Of a stretch of DNA of 64,000 bases, positions 24,788-31,106 are shown one piece after another. The notes beneath the pieces were generated by a model. That model was not told the origin of the DNA and did not search any database. It saw only the letters and a list, made by a program, of their open reading frames with translations. The DNA lies in NCBI RefSeq assembly GCF_965248315.1, contig NZ_CBDFIX010000002.1, forward strand, positions 1,116,001-1,180,000. The letters are read 5' to 3'. A program made the position numbers and the translations under genes. Within the stretch, counting starts at the first letter, position 1; every line of letters starts with the position of its first letter. This DNA comes from Ulvibacterium sp965248315. GTDB lineage: Bacteria > Bacteroidota > Bacteroidia > Flavobacteriales > Flavobacteriaceae.

Positions 24788-26500
24788 GTTGCACAAGTTA
24801 ACCAAAAAAGAGTGCAATAGATCTTGACATGGGACTATAATGGTTGTAGTTTTAGGTATGCAAGGCAAAAAACAGTGTCAAGAAAAGCTCTTCAACAGTT
24901 TTCAAATGAGCGAACGCGTACCGAAAGATAATTTCTACCGTCGCTTGAAAGGGTCATTGGACCTCGATTTTCTCTATTCCCGGACCAAAGGGTATTATGG
25001 CACAAGCGGCCAAAAGAGCATCGACCCGGTGGTGTTCTTCAAGTTCTGTTTGGTGGGCTATTTGGAGGACATCATCAGTGACCGCAAACTTATTTCCCAT
25101 TGTTCGATGCGATTGGACATCCTTTTCTTTTTGGGTTACGATATCGATGAGGAGCTTCCCTGGCACAGTACCATAAGCCGCACGCGTCAATTGTTCCCGG
25201 AATCGGTGTTCGAAGCAGTGTTCACCAAGGTGTTTTCCCTTTGTGTGGAAAAGGGCATGGTCAGTGGCCATACCCAGGTGACCGATAGTGCCCCGGTGAA
25301 GGCCAACGCAAGTATGGAAAGTCTGGAGCTAAAAGTCCCTGCCGATGAGTTGGATGCCCATTTGAAAAAGATACGCCATATCAGCGCCATGGACAGAGAA
25401 GCCCCTAGGCGCAAGAGCAAGGACGACAAGGCCGAATGCGGCCAAAAGCGCATAACGGCCAACGAGCGGGAACTACAAGCGATAAAGGGCCGCAACAGGA
25501 AATGGGCAAAGGACCAAGATCAACGCCCGGGTGCGGGCAACAAAGGTTCAAAGTACACCAGTAACAAAACACATTACAGCCCCACCGACCCGGATGCCCG
25601 TATAAGCGTAAAACCCGGCAAGGCGAGAAAGCTCAACTATTGCGCCCAGTTAACGGTGGACACCGCCCATCACGTGATCAGTGATATCGGTGCCCATCAC
25701 GCCGATGGCAAGGACAACCAACACCTGCCCGACATCGTCAAGCGCGTCGGCAGAAGACTTTGGCGGGCTGGGCTGTTATGGGAACACTGTGTTGCCGATA
25801 CGGGCTACAGCAGTGGCGAGAACTATGCTTTTCTGGAAGCACTTGGCCTTAGGAGTTACATACCGCCCCACGGTACCTACAAGGGTGGCCCCGATGGGTT
25901 CACCTATGCTGGCGAAAACGACCATTACCTATGCCCGAAAGGCAGGGTCATCCCCTTCACCAAAGTGTTCAACGACCACCGTACGGGCACCAAGAAAAAG
26001 GAATACCGCGCCAGTAAAAAGGTGTGCTTGGATTGCCCCATCCGTCGCCAATGTTTGGGCAAGAGCGCCCAAGAGAAGAAATTCAGCGTCACCTACTACC
26101 GGGCGGAATATGAACGCAACAACCAACGCATAAAGACTCCCTTGGGCAGGTATCTGAAAGGCAAACGCCAGAGTACGGTAGAACCCGTTTTAGGTACCCT
26201 GACCCAGTTCATGGGACTAAGGAAGATAAACACCACAGGTCTGGCACAGGCCAACAAGTGCATGCACCTCTCGGCCATGGCCTATAACCTCAAAAAATAC
26301 CTGGGGTTCATTGAAAAACGGACGAAAAGTGGGGCAAATGCCCTTTGCTTTCTTGAAACGGCAATGACAACCTTGATAAGGCCATTTTTAGCCCCTGGGG
26401 CACTTTTGATTTTCAATGATCGTAACCGGACATCAACAAAAAAGCCCTGTAAAAGGGCTTATTCCAAGTTGATTCTTCTATGATCAAAGGCTTGTGCAAC
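24788..26500 (+). mobile_element. IS1182-like insertion sequence
   Basis: Terminal inverted repeats GTTGCACAAG (24788-24797) and CTTGTGCAAC (26491-26500) match perfectly over 10 bp. The element is about 1.71 kb and holds one transposase gene. It sits inside an attC-like hairpin. No clear target-site duplication is seen (flanks TGTGCCT and GGTTACC), so either none was made or it has decayed. The element is clearly more GC-rich than its surroundings, consistent with recent arrival. Confidence 0.85.
24840..26483 (+). CDS. IS1182-family DDE transposase
   Basis: A 547-residue transposase with the IS1182-type layout: N-terminal DUF772-like domain (SIDPVVFFKFCLVGYLEDI), then the catalytic triad, probably Asp149 (VTDSAPVKANAS), Asp320 (VADTGYSSGENY) and Glu448 (STVEPVLG), with a CxxC...C cluster (CLDCPIRRQC) near residue 396. 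The frame is intact and full length, so the element could be active. The ATG at 24858 (MQGKKQCQ) is an alternative start. Ends lie about 50 and 17 nt from the terminal repeats. Confidence 0.9.
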   Translation: MVVVLGMQGKKQCQEKLFNSFQMSERVPKDNFYRRLKGSLDLDFLYSRTKGYYGTSGQKSIDPVVFFKFCLVGYLEDIISDRKLISHCSMRLDILFFLGYDIDEELPWHSTISRTRQLFPESVFEAVFTKVFSLCVEKGMVSGHTQVTDSAPVKANASMESLELKVPADELDAHLKKIRHISAMDREAPRRKSKDDKAECGQKRITANERELQAIKGRNRKWAKDQDQRPGAGNKGSKYTSNKTHYSPTDPDARISVKPGKARKLNYCAQLTVDTAHHVISDIGAHHADGKDNQHLPDIVKRVGRRLWRAGLLWEHCVADTGYSSGENYAFLEALGLRSYIPPHGTYKGGPDGFTYAGENDHYLCPKGRVIPFTKVFNDHRTGTKKKEYRASKKVCLDCPIRRQCLGKSAQEKKFSVTYYRAEYERNNQRIKTPLGRYLKGKRQSTVEPVLGTLTQFMGLRKINTTGLAQANKCMHLSAMAYNLKKYLGFIEKRTKSGANALCFLETAMTTLIRPFLAPGALLIFNDRNRTSTKKPCKRAYSKLILL

Positions 26501-26520
26501 GGTTACCGTTGTTACCTGTA
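26501..26520 (-). repeat. Right part of the split attC-like site
   Basis: GTTACCTGTA at 26511-26520 is the reverse complement of TACAGGTAAC-type bases at 27041-27049, the opposite end of the neighbouring cassette (8-9 matching bases). The bases before it, GGTTACCGTT, belong to the broken hairpin arm. Together with 24727-24787 it rebuilds one attC-like site. Confidence 0.7.
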
Positions 26521-26526
26521 GTGCTT

Positions 26527-27015
26527 TTATTTTTCATTCATTAGTTTATTCAGTCGTGGTTGTAAAATCCAAATTCCAATTGTGAATAAGTAGATTAAAA
26601 ATATTTCTAAAATTAAGTCAGTTGTTTTGTGTTCAGTTTTTGATTCAGCTCGTTTTAGAGTTTTTGCTGAAAAAATCACAATTTTAGTGATAGCTACAAG
26701 TCCGATAATTCCAGCCAAAGCAATAATCCAGGAGTCAATTCTGTCGTAAGATTGAGTTAGCATATCTCGAACATTAAGTCCGAATGGAATTAATGAAGTC
26801 AGATATAAAATCCACCAAATTTTCATTTCGTTATTCAATTCCACGTTTTTATTCAGAACCTTACCAATTGAATAAATCCAACCAAGAAAAAGTCCGATGT
26901 ACAGACCGAATGATAAAAACCATAAGTCCGATTTTATGAAAATAACCATTTGAATTGTTCCGACAATCCAAATTAAAAAAATTTGCCAATGTTTTAATTT
27001 AAGAAAAATGTTCAT
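26527..27015 (-). CDS. Four-helix membrane protein of unknown function, cassette-borne
   Basis: This 162-residue protein has four to five hydrophobic helices (FLIWIVGTIQMVIFI, GLYIGLFLGWIYSI, IIALAGIIGLVAITKIVIFSA, LILEIFLIYLFTIGIWIL). No family is recognised. The start codon lies 26 nt inside its cassette and the stop 7 nt before the closing core, so it occupies the cassette completely, in cassette direction. Confidence 0.65.
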   Translation of the reverse strand: MNIFLKLKHWQIFLIWIVGTIQMVIFIKSDLWFLSFGLYIGLFLGWIYSIGKVLNKNVELNNEMKIWWILYLTSLIPFGLNVRDMLTQSYDRIDSWIIALAGIIGLVAITKIVIFSAKTLKRAESKTEHKTTDLILEIFLIYLFTIGIWILQPRLNKLMNEK

Positions 27016-27040
27016 TTAGAGTTCGTGGGTTTGCGGCATT

Positions 27041-27177
27041 ACAGGTAACGGTCTCGTATAACCGTCAGTTACGGTTTTTTAAGTTAGTATTTTTCGGTTT
27101 GGCACATAACTCTCAATTGCGAGTGGATTCAGACGTAGTCTAATCCGCCGTAATTGCGGTTATACTTTGTTAGGCAC
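27041..27177 (-). repeat. attC-like site between membrane-protein and HEPN cassettes
   Basis: Cores ACAGGTAAC (27041-27049) and GTTAGGCAC (27169-27177; the first seven bases fit the classical GTTRRRY). The outer stem GTATAACCG (27056-27064)/CGGTTATAC (27156-27164) is exact, with TACGG/CCGTA inside. The site is homologous to 14141-14297 in the other array, sharing stem and much of the loop. Confidence 0.85.
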
Positions 27178-27183
27178 TAGTTT

Positions 27184-27645
27184 TTAATCCCAACCATTAT
27201 TTTCATTAGTCCAATCAAAAAGAAAACATACGTGTTCAAGTTCATTTATTGCTTTCCAAAGTATTCTCTTGTTTTTCGAAAGCCCTCCTTGTACATTTAA
27301 TTTATTCATCATTCCATTCATAAGTGCCTCATTCGCTAGAATTTCATGTGCTATATGATTTCTTGAATCCTTAACTCCTTTGAGTAGAGCGATGAAGTCT
27401 TCTCTCAATCCTTTTCTTTCAAGTTCAACTCTAGTTTTCCCAAGAGTCCATCTTTCCATATCGTCAAGGTTTCCTCCAAATTTCTCTTCATATAACTTTT
27501 TCAGTCCAAACTCAAGTAATTGTGCCATTCCCATATACATAGCGTATTGCTCAATAAAACTCAAGTTTTCATATTTCTTTAGTCCTTTTTGAGTTCCTTC
27601 TCTAATTTGTTCAGTGTTTAGGCGTGGTGGTTTTTCTTCACTCAT
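27184..27645 (-). CDS. HEPN-like protein, possible toxin of a two-gene cassette
   Basis: A 153-residue, mostly helical protein. Near residue 93 it has DSRNHIAHEIL, which fits the Rx4-6H motif of HEPN ribonucleases (Arg-Asn-His-Ile-Ala-His), preceded by a long helix as in that fold. HEPN proteins are RNases in toxin-antitoxin, abortive-infection and CRISPR systems. The gene is 3 nt downstream of a small unrelated gene in the same cassette, an arrangement that suggests a toxin with its antitoxin. The motif is short, so the HEPN call is a hypothesis. Confidence 0.55.
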   Translation of the reverse strand: MSEEKPPRLNTEQIREGTQKGLKKYENLSFIEQYAMYMGMAQLLEFGLKKLYEEKFGGNLDDMERWTLGKTRVELERKGLREDFIALLKGVKDSRNHIAHEILANEALMNGMMNKLNVQGGLSKNKRILWKAINELEHVCFLFDWTNENNGWD

Positions 27646-27648
27646 TTT

Positions 27649-28002
27649 TTATCTGTAATCTGGTAAATCATTCCACTTATCAAGCATTTTAGCAAAAAAG
27701 TTAGCGGAATAAGTCGATTCGTAATTCAGTCCTAGATTTCCAACTTCTAAGTCTCCAAACATAGAAACTATGATTTCAATTTGGTCAGAGTTTAAATCAA
27801 TTAGAAAAAAGTCAGTTTCTGTACTATTCGGTTGGTTGTGCAATTCGGGCTTTTGAATTTTGTTTTCCTTTATTATTCGGTCAATTTCAGATTCAAGTTC
27901 GGTCAATTTGTTAATTCCGAGTTGCTTTTTAGTTTCTTTTAGCGTTCCAAAATCAAGTACGTTTCCTTCTTTCGTTATTCTATTATATTCTTGTGTTCGC
28001 AT
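27649..28002 (-). CDS. Small protein, possible antitoxin partner of the HEPN-like gene
   Basis: A 117-residue protein with a charged N-terminal helical part (LKETKKQLGINKLTELESEIDRI) and an acidic C-terminal part (DQIEIIVSMFGDLEVGNLGL). No family is recognised. It is the first gene of its cassette (ATG 13 nt after the cassette core) and precedes the HEPN-like gene by 3 nt, the usual order of antitoxin before toxin. Function is inferred only from context. Confidence 0.55.
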   Translation of the reverse strand: MRTQEYNRITKEGNVLDFGTLKETKKQLGINKLTELESEIDRIIKENKIQKPELHNQPNSTETDFFLIDLNSDQIEIIVSMFGDLEVGNLGLNYESTYSANFFAKMLDKWNDLPDYR

Positions 28003-28015
28003 TTTTGGTCAACTT

Positions 28016-28156
28016 GTGCCTAACGGTCCGGGTATGCGACGTGCTGCCCTTTTCCCGTTTTCCAATATCGGTATCTATTCGCCGTAAATCAACTTCATTC
28101 TCAATCAAGATCCCTTTTGTCATCGGGCAGCATGATCGCATACGCTTTGTTGGCAG
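28016..28156 (-). repeat. attC-like site between HEPN cassette and minisatellite cassette 2
   Basis: Cores GTGCCTAAC (28016-28024) and GTTGGCAG (28149-28156). Stem: GGGTATGCGACGTGCTGCCC pairs imperfectly with GGGCAGCATGATCGCATACGC (around 28031-28048 and 28127-28145). The inner loop includes ATTCGCCG. The site is nearly identical in length and sequence to 28616-28756. Confidence 0.85.
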
Positions 28157-28615
28157 ACGTACCACTTGCCCTAAATCTTATTCTCGTCTATTCTTTTCGG
28201 AATCAATTTTTGTTTATAAATCGGTTATTGTTCGCCAAGATGAAATATCATTCACCTAAATATCTGTTTTCACAAATCGGAATGCATTTCCATTCAGTAT
28301 GTTATTCGCCGATATAAAAAGTAGTTCGTACAAAACGCTGTTTTCAAGCATTAGGATTTGTTCACACTCAGGTTATTATTCGCCGACAAGAATGTCATTC
28401 ACTCAAATATCTGTTTTCGCAAATCGGGAACTATTCTTAATCAGGATATCATTCGCCGAAATCTCATTATTCAACCCACCATAAAGTGTTTTCTAAGAAA
28501 TGTATCTGTTCACACAAATGATGTCCATCAAGCCCAAAATTTGTTCTTCAAATAATTCATCTCTTTACCTAAATCGCGATCTTATTCTTGAATAGCTAAC
28601 CCTATCCGATTATGG
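28157..28615 (-). repeat. Cassette without gene: degenerate tandem repeats of about 73 bp
   Basis: Between two near-identical attC-like sites no credible gene is seen. ATTCGCCGA recurs at 28304, 28378 and 28451, with a variant near 28230, giving a period of 73-74 bp; CAAATATCTGTTTTC-type blocks repeat in phase. The cassette ends correspond (TTGGCAG at the start on the plus side, CTGCCAAC at 28616-28623). It may encode an RNA or be a spacer. Confidence 0.6.
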
Positions 28616-28756
28616 CTGCCAACGGGCCGGGTATGCGACGTGCTGCCCTTTTCCATTTTTCAATATCGGTATCTATTCGCCGAATATCAACTCTATTCAC
28701 AATCAAGATCTAATTCGTAATACAGGCAGCATGATCGCATACGCTTTGTTGCCTGA
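28616..28756 (-). repeat. attC-like site between the two gene-less cassettes
   Basis: Cores CTGCCAAC (28616-28623) and GTTGCCTGA (28748-28756). It has the same 141-bp length and nearly the same sequence as 28016-28156, including the stem GGTATGCGACGTGCTGCCC/GGGCAGCATGATCGCATACG-like arms (the second arm slightly changed). Confidence 0.85.
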
Positions 28757-29340
28757 TGTGCCCTAGGGCCTTCCGAAGGATCTATCCGTTTTCAATCTCA
28801 AATAGAATTACATCTGTTTTTCACATTCATGATTTCCCGACGAAGAATAATCAATCACATTTCAATCCCAAATAGAATTACATCTGTTTTTTACATTCAT
28901 GATTTCCCGACGAAGAATGATCAATCACATTTCAATCCCAAATAGAATTTCAACTGTCTTTCACATTCATGATTTCCCGACGAAGAATGATCAATCACAT
29001 TTCAATCCCAAATAGAATTTCAACTGTCTTTCACATTCATGATTTCCCGACGAAGAATGATCAATCACATTTCAATCCCAAATAGAATTTCAACTGTCTT
29101 TCACATTCATGATTTCCCGACGAAGAATGATCAATCACATTTCAATCCCAAATAGAATTTCAACTGTCTTTCACATTCATGATTTCCCGACGAAGAAAGT
29201 CAATCACATTTCAATCCCAAATAGAATTTCATCTGTTTTTCACATTCATGATTTCCCGACGAAGAATGATCAATCCATTTTCAATCTTATCTATTTCTTC
29301 AACCTGATTTACCTTATTTTATACCCAATGTCCCTGCATG
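28757..29340 (-). repeat. Cassette 1 of the second array, no gene
   Basis: The first cassette on the minus strand after the attI-like site. Its edges TCAGGCAAC (29341-29349) and GTTGCCTGA (28748-28756) are perfect reverse complements. Almost the whole cassette is the 70-bp tandem repeat described separately. Open frames on the plus strand read through repeats (HDFPTKK-type repeats) and are not credible genes. Confidence 0.7.
28791..29290. repeat. Seven-copy 70-bp tandem repeat (minisatellite)
   Basis: Units begin TTCAATCYCAAATAGAATT at 28791, 28861, 28931, 29001, 29071, 29141 and 29209, with a partial eighth unit from about 29279. The period is 70 bp, one unit being 68. The middle copies are almost identical, the outer ones diverged, so the array grows by internal amplification. 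There are no variable spacers, so it is not a CRISPR array. Confidence 0.92.
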
Positions 29341-29396
29341 TCAGGCAACGTAGGAGTATAGATCGTTAATGATCTATACATCTTTTATATGTGGAA
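29341..29396 (-). repeat. attI-like recombination site beside the recombinase gene
   Basis: Contains the core TCAGGCAAC|G (29341-29350) and a 24-bp palindrome at 29356-29379: 9-bp arms GTATAGATC and GATCTATAC around GTTAAT. It lies directly past the recombinase stop codon (29397-29399). On the minus strand it reads recombinase - palindrome - CCTACG|TTGCCTGA - cassette. This places attI at the 3' end of the recombinase gene with cassettes in the same orientation, the layout known from inverted integrons such as that of Treponema denticola. Confidence 0.7.
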
Positions 29397-30548
29397 CTAA
29401 GATAAGAGATCTTTTATGCTATTGAAGGAGGTTTCCGCTACATGGGTGTATATTTCCGTTGTCTTCGTAGAATTATGCCCCAATAATAGCTGAATGTGCC
29501 GTATATCCAAACCATCCTCCAGTAAATGAGTGGCGAAACTATGCCTGAGCATATGCGGCGTTACCCTCTTGTAGATACCAGATCTGCGAGCGGCCTCAGA
29601 GATAATCTTTACTACGCTAGATGCCGTATACGGTCTGTTTCGAGGTCCTTCGAACAGATAATCCTTGGGTTTGTACGCTACATAGTAGGATCTTAGACTT
29701 CGTAACAGGGTTGGACTTAGCACCGTCATCCTGTCCTTATTGCCCTTAGCGGATTGGACACGAATAAGCATGCGATTGCTGTCTATATCCCCTAATTTAA
29801 GGCTTAACAACTCACTTCTCCTAAGACCGGCAGAGTATAACAGCGAAATAATGCAACGATGTTTTAGGTTGTTGGTATTATCTATCATGGCGAGAATTTC
29901 CGCTCTCGAAAGTACCTTGGGCAATGGTGTCGATTTTCTAGGTCGCTCAAGGTCATAAAATCTATTGGGCATTCCCATGACTGTTTCGAAGTAGAATTTA
30001 ATGCTGTTTACGGTTTGGTTCAAATAGGAGGGGGAACGTCCATCACGAGATAGCTTCTGAAGATATTGCCTTACTTCCTTCTCATTAATATCTTCCGGAT
30101 TTATAGGATGGTAATGGTTGAGGAAGCACTCAAAATGATGCACATAGGTTTTAACGGTATTCTCGGCGTATTTTTTTATTTCTAGCTTATCCAAGTATTC
30201 ATCCGGGCACCGTTTAATATCCTTCCCCAAAGTGCGGGTCCGATACCAATCAACGTTTTTCGGCCTATCGGCGTTTAATTCATTTTTAGATTCGAAAAAA
30301 TAGTTGCCGTTTATCCAGACCTCTCCCCTAAAGGTGTTGAAGATGATTCCTAAGTTAGTCTTGTTGTTCTCAACATGGTACATGCCGAACTCATCGGACC
30401 AAGACACATGAGGAAGTTTCTCCACAAGAGCCTGTACGACCCTGTCGGATTTGAACTGAAGCCCAATATGCTTTCTATTGGAAATCAACAAATGCTTTAA
30501 AGTAATACTCCGTCCCTTGAACATGATGGTTTTTTTTGTCAATTTCAA
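29397..30548 (-). CDS. Tyrosine recombinase of the cassette array (integron-integrase-like)
   Basis: A 383-residue XerC/D-like tyrosine recombinase. Catalytic residues: Arg243 (SAGLRRSEL), Lys268 (SAKGNKDR), His332 and Arg335 (TPHMLRHSFATHLL), His358 (LLGHNS), Tyr367 (TEIYTHV). The SAM-like core-binding domain covers about residues 115-195, and an extra N-terminal domain of about 100 residues precedes it. Between Lys268 and His332 I see only about 60 residues and no sign of the extra IntI helix block, so it is not a classical IntI. Its 3' end abuts the attI-like site and the cassette array; a 14-nt piece of its 3' end is also present at 15222-15235. Confidence 0.9.
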   Translation of the reverse strand: MKLTKKTIMFKGRSITLKHLLISNRKHIGLQFKSDRVVQALVEKLPHVSWSDEFGMYHVENNKTNLGIIFNTFRGEVWINGNYFFESKNELNADRPKNVDWYRTRTLGKDIKRCPDEYLDKLEIKKYAENTVKTYVHHFECFLNHYHPINPEDINEKEVRQYLQKLSRDGRSPSYLNQTVNSIKFYFETVMGMPNRFYDLERPRKSTPLPKVLSRAEILAMIDNTNNLKHRCIISLLYSAGLRRSELLSLKLGDIDSNRMLIRVQSAKGNKDRMTVLSPTLLRSLRSYYVAYKPKDYLFEGPRNRPYTASSVVKIISEAARRSGIYKRVTPHMLRHSFATHLLEDGLDIRHIQLLLGHNSTKTTEIYTHVAETSFNSIKDLLS

Positions 30549-30620
30549 TAATAAAAATGATTTAATCGTATCTTAATCGAATAATGTTCGCATACACATT
30601 TGACTAATTTTTAAAACATA
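30549..30620. promoter_or_regulatory. Divergent promoter region, recombinase and zinc-ribbon gene
   Basis: A 72-bp AT-rich gap between two divergent start codons must serve both genes. Motifs such as TTTGACTAATTTTTAAAAC (30600-30618) could be parts of a Bacteroidota-type promoter, but no exact TTTG/TANNTTTG pair is certain. Confidence 0.45.
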
Positions 30621-30998
30621 ATGAGAATACAAAAGGAATGTCTCTATTGTGGAAAGGAGCTAATGGGTCGTACCGATAAGAAATACTGTGACCTACATTG
30701 CAAAAGTGCCTATCAATACCAAAAAACAAAGGAAAGGCCCGAAAGGTTTTATAACAAAGTGGATAATCAGTTGCGCCTAAACCGTAAATTGTTGAAAGCC
30801 TACAACAAAGCGGGCACGTCCATAGTAAGGGCGCAAGTGCTTCTGGATTTGGGCTTTGATCCCAGATTCTTCACCCATTATTGGAAGAATAAAAAAAGTG
30901 ATATATACTTGTTTGTCTATGAATTCGGCTATCTTAAGAAGACGGAAAACGGAAAGGAAAAATACATTATGGTCACTTGGCAGGATTATATGGGATAA
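30621..30998 (+). CDS. Zinc-ribbon protein of unknown function, divergent from recombinase
   Basis: A 125-residue basic protein starting with a four-cysteine zinc-binding site, CLYCGKELMGRTDKKYCDLHCK (Cys7, Cys10, Cys22, Cys26), followed by SAYQYQKTKERPERF and a helical C-terminal part with VRAQVLLDLGFDPRFFTHYW. It has the look of small DNA- or RNA-binding proteins. Its divergent position next to the array recombinase makes a directionality or regulatory factor conceivable, but this rests on position alone. Confidence 0.75.
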   Translation: MRIQKECLYCGKELMGRTDKKYCDLHCKSAYQYQKTKERPERFYNKVDNQLRLNRKLLKAYNKAGTSIVRAQVLLDLGFDPRFFTHYWKNKKSDIYLFVYEFGYLKKTENGKEKYIMVTWQDYMG

Positions 30999-31106
30999 GT
31001 GCCTTGTCCTAAACATAGTAGTGGTTACTGCAAGTTAGGTTCTCATCATCATGCCCTCCCAGAAACGAGTCGTTCAAAATTTGAATTAATTCGTTTAAAT
31101 TTATAC

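Noticed and set aside
25681..26133. 150-codon frame inside the transposase gene
   Set aside because: It is a shadow of the transposase frame with low-complexity Thr/Arg/Ala-rich translation.
24781..26507. Target-site duplication around the IS1182-like element
   Set aside because: The flanks TGTGCCT and GGTTACC do not match at any useful length.
28791..29290. Regular 70-bp repeats as a CRISPR array
   Set aside because: The repeats are directly adjacent, with no variable spacers, and no cas genes are near. It is a tandem repeat.
29109..29369. Plus-strand frame of 86 codons in the repeat cassette
   Set aside because: It only reads through repeat units (HIHDFPTKK-type repeats) and into the attI-like palindrome.
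29397..30548. Calling the recombinase a classical integron integrase IntI
   Set aside because: Catalytic motifs fit, but the additional IntI-specific block between Lys268 and His332 seems absent, so only 'integron-integrase-like' is justified without a profile search.
30999..31106. Upstream start for the hybrid regulator
   Set aside because: It would place 36 polar residues before a clear signal peptide; the ATG at 31107 is better.
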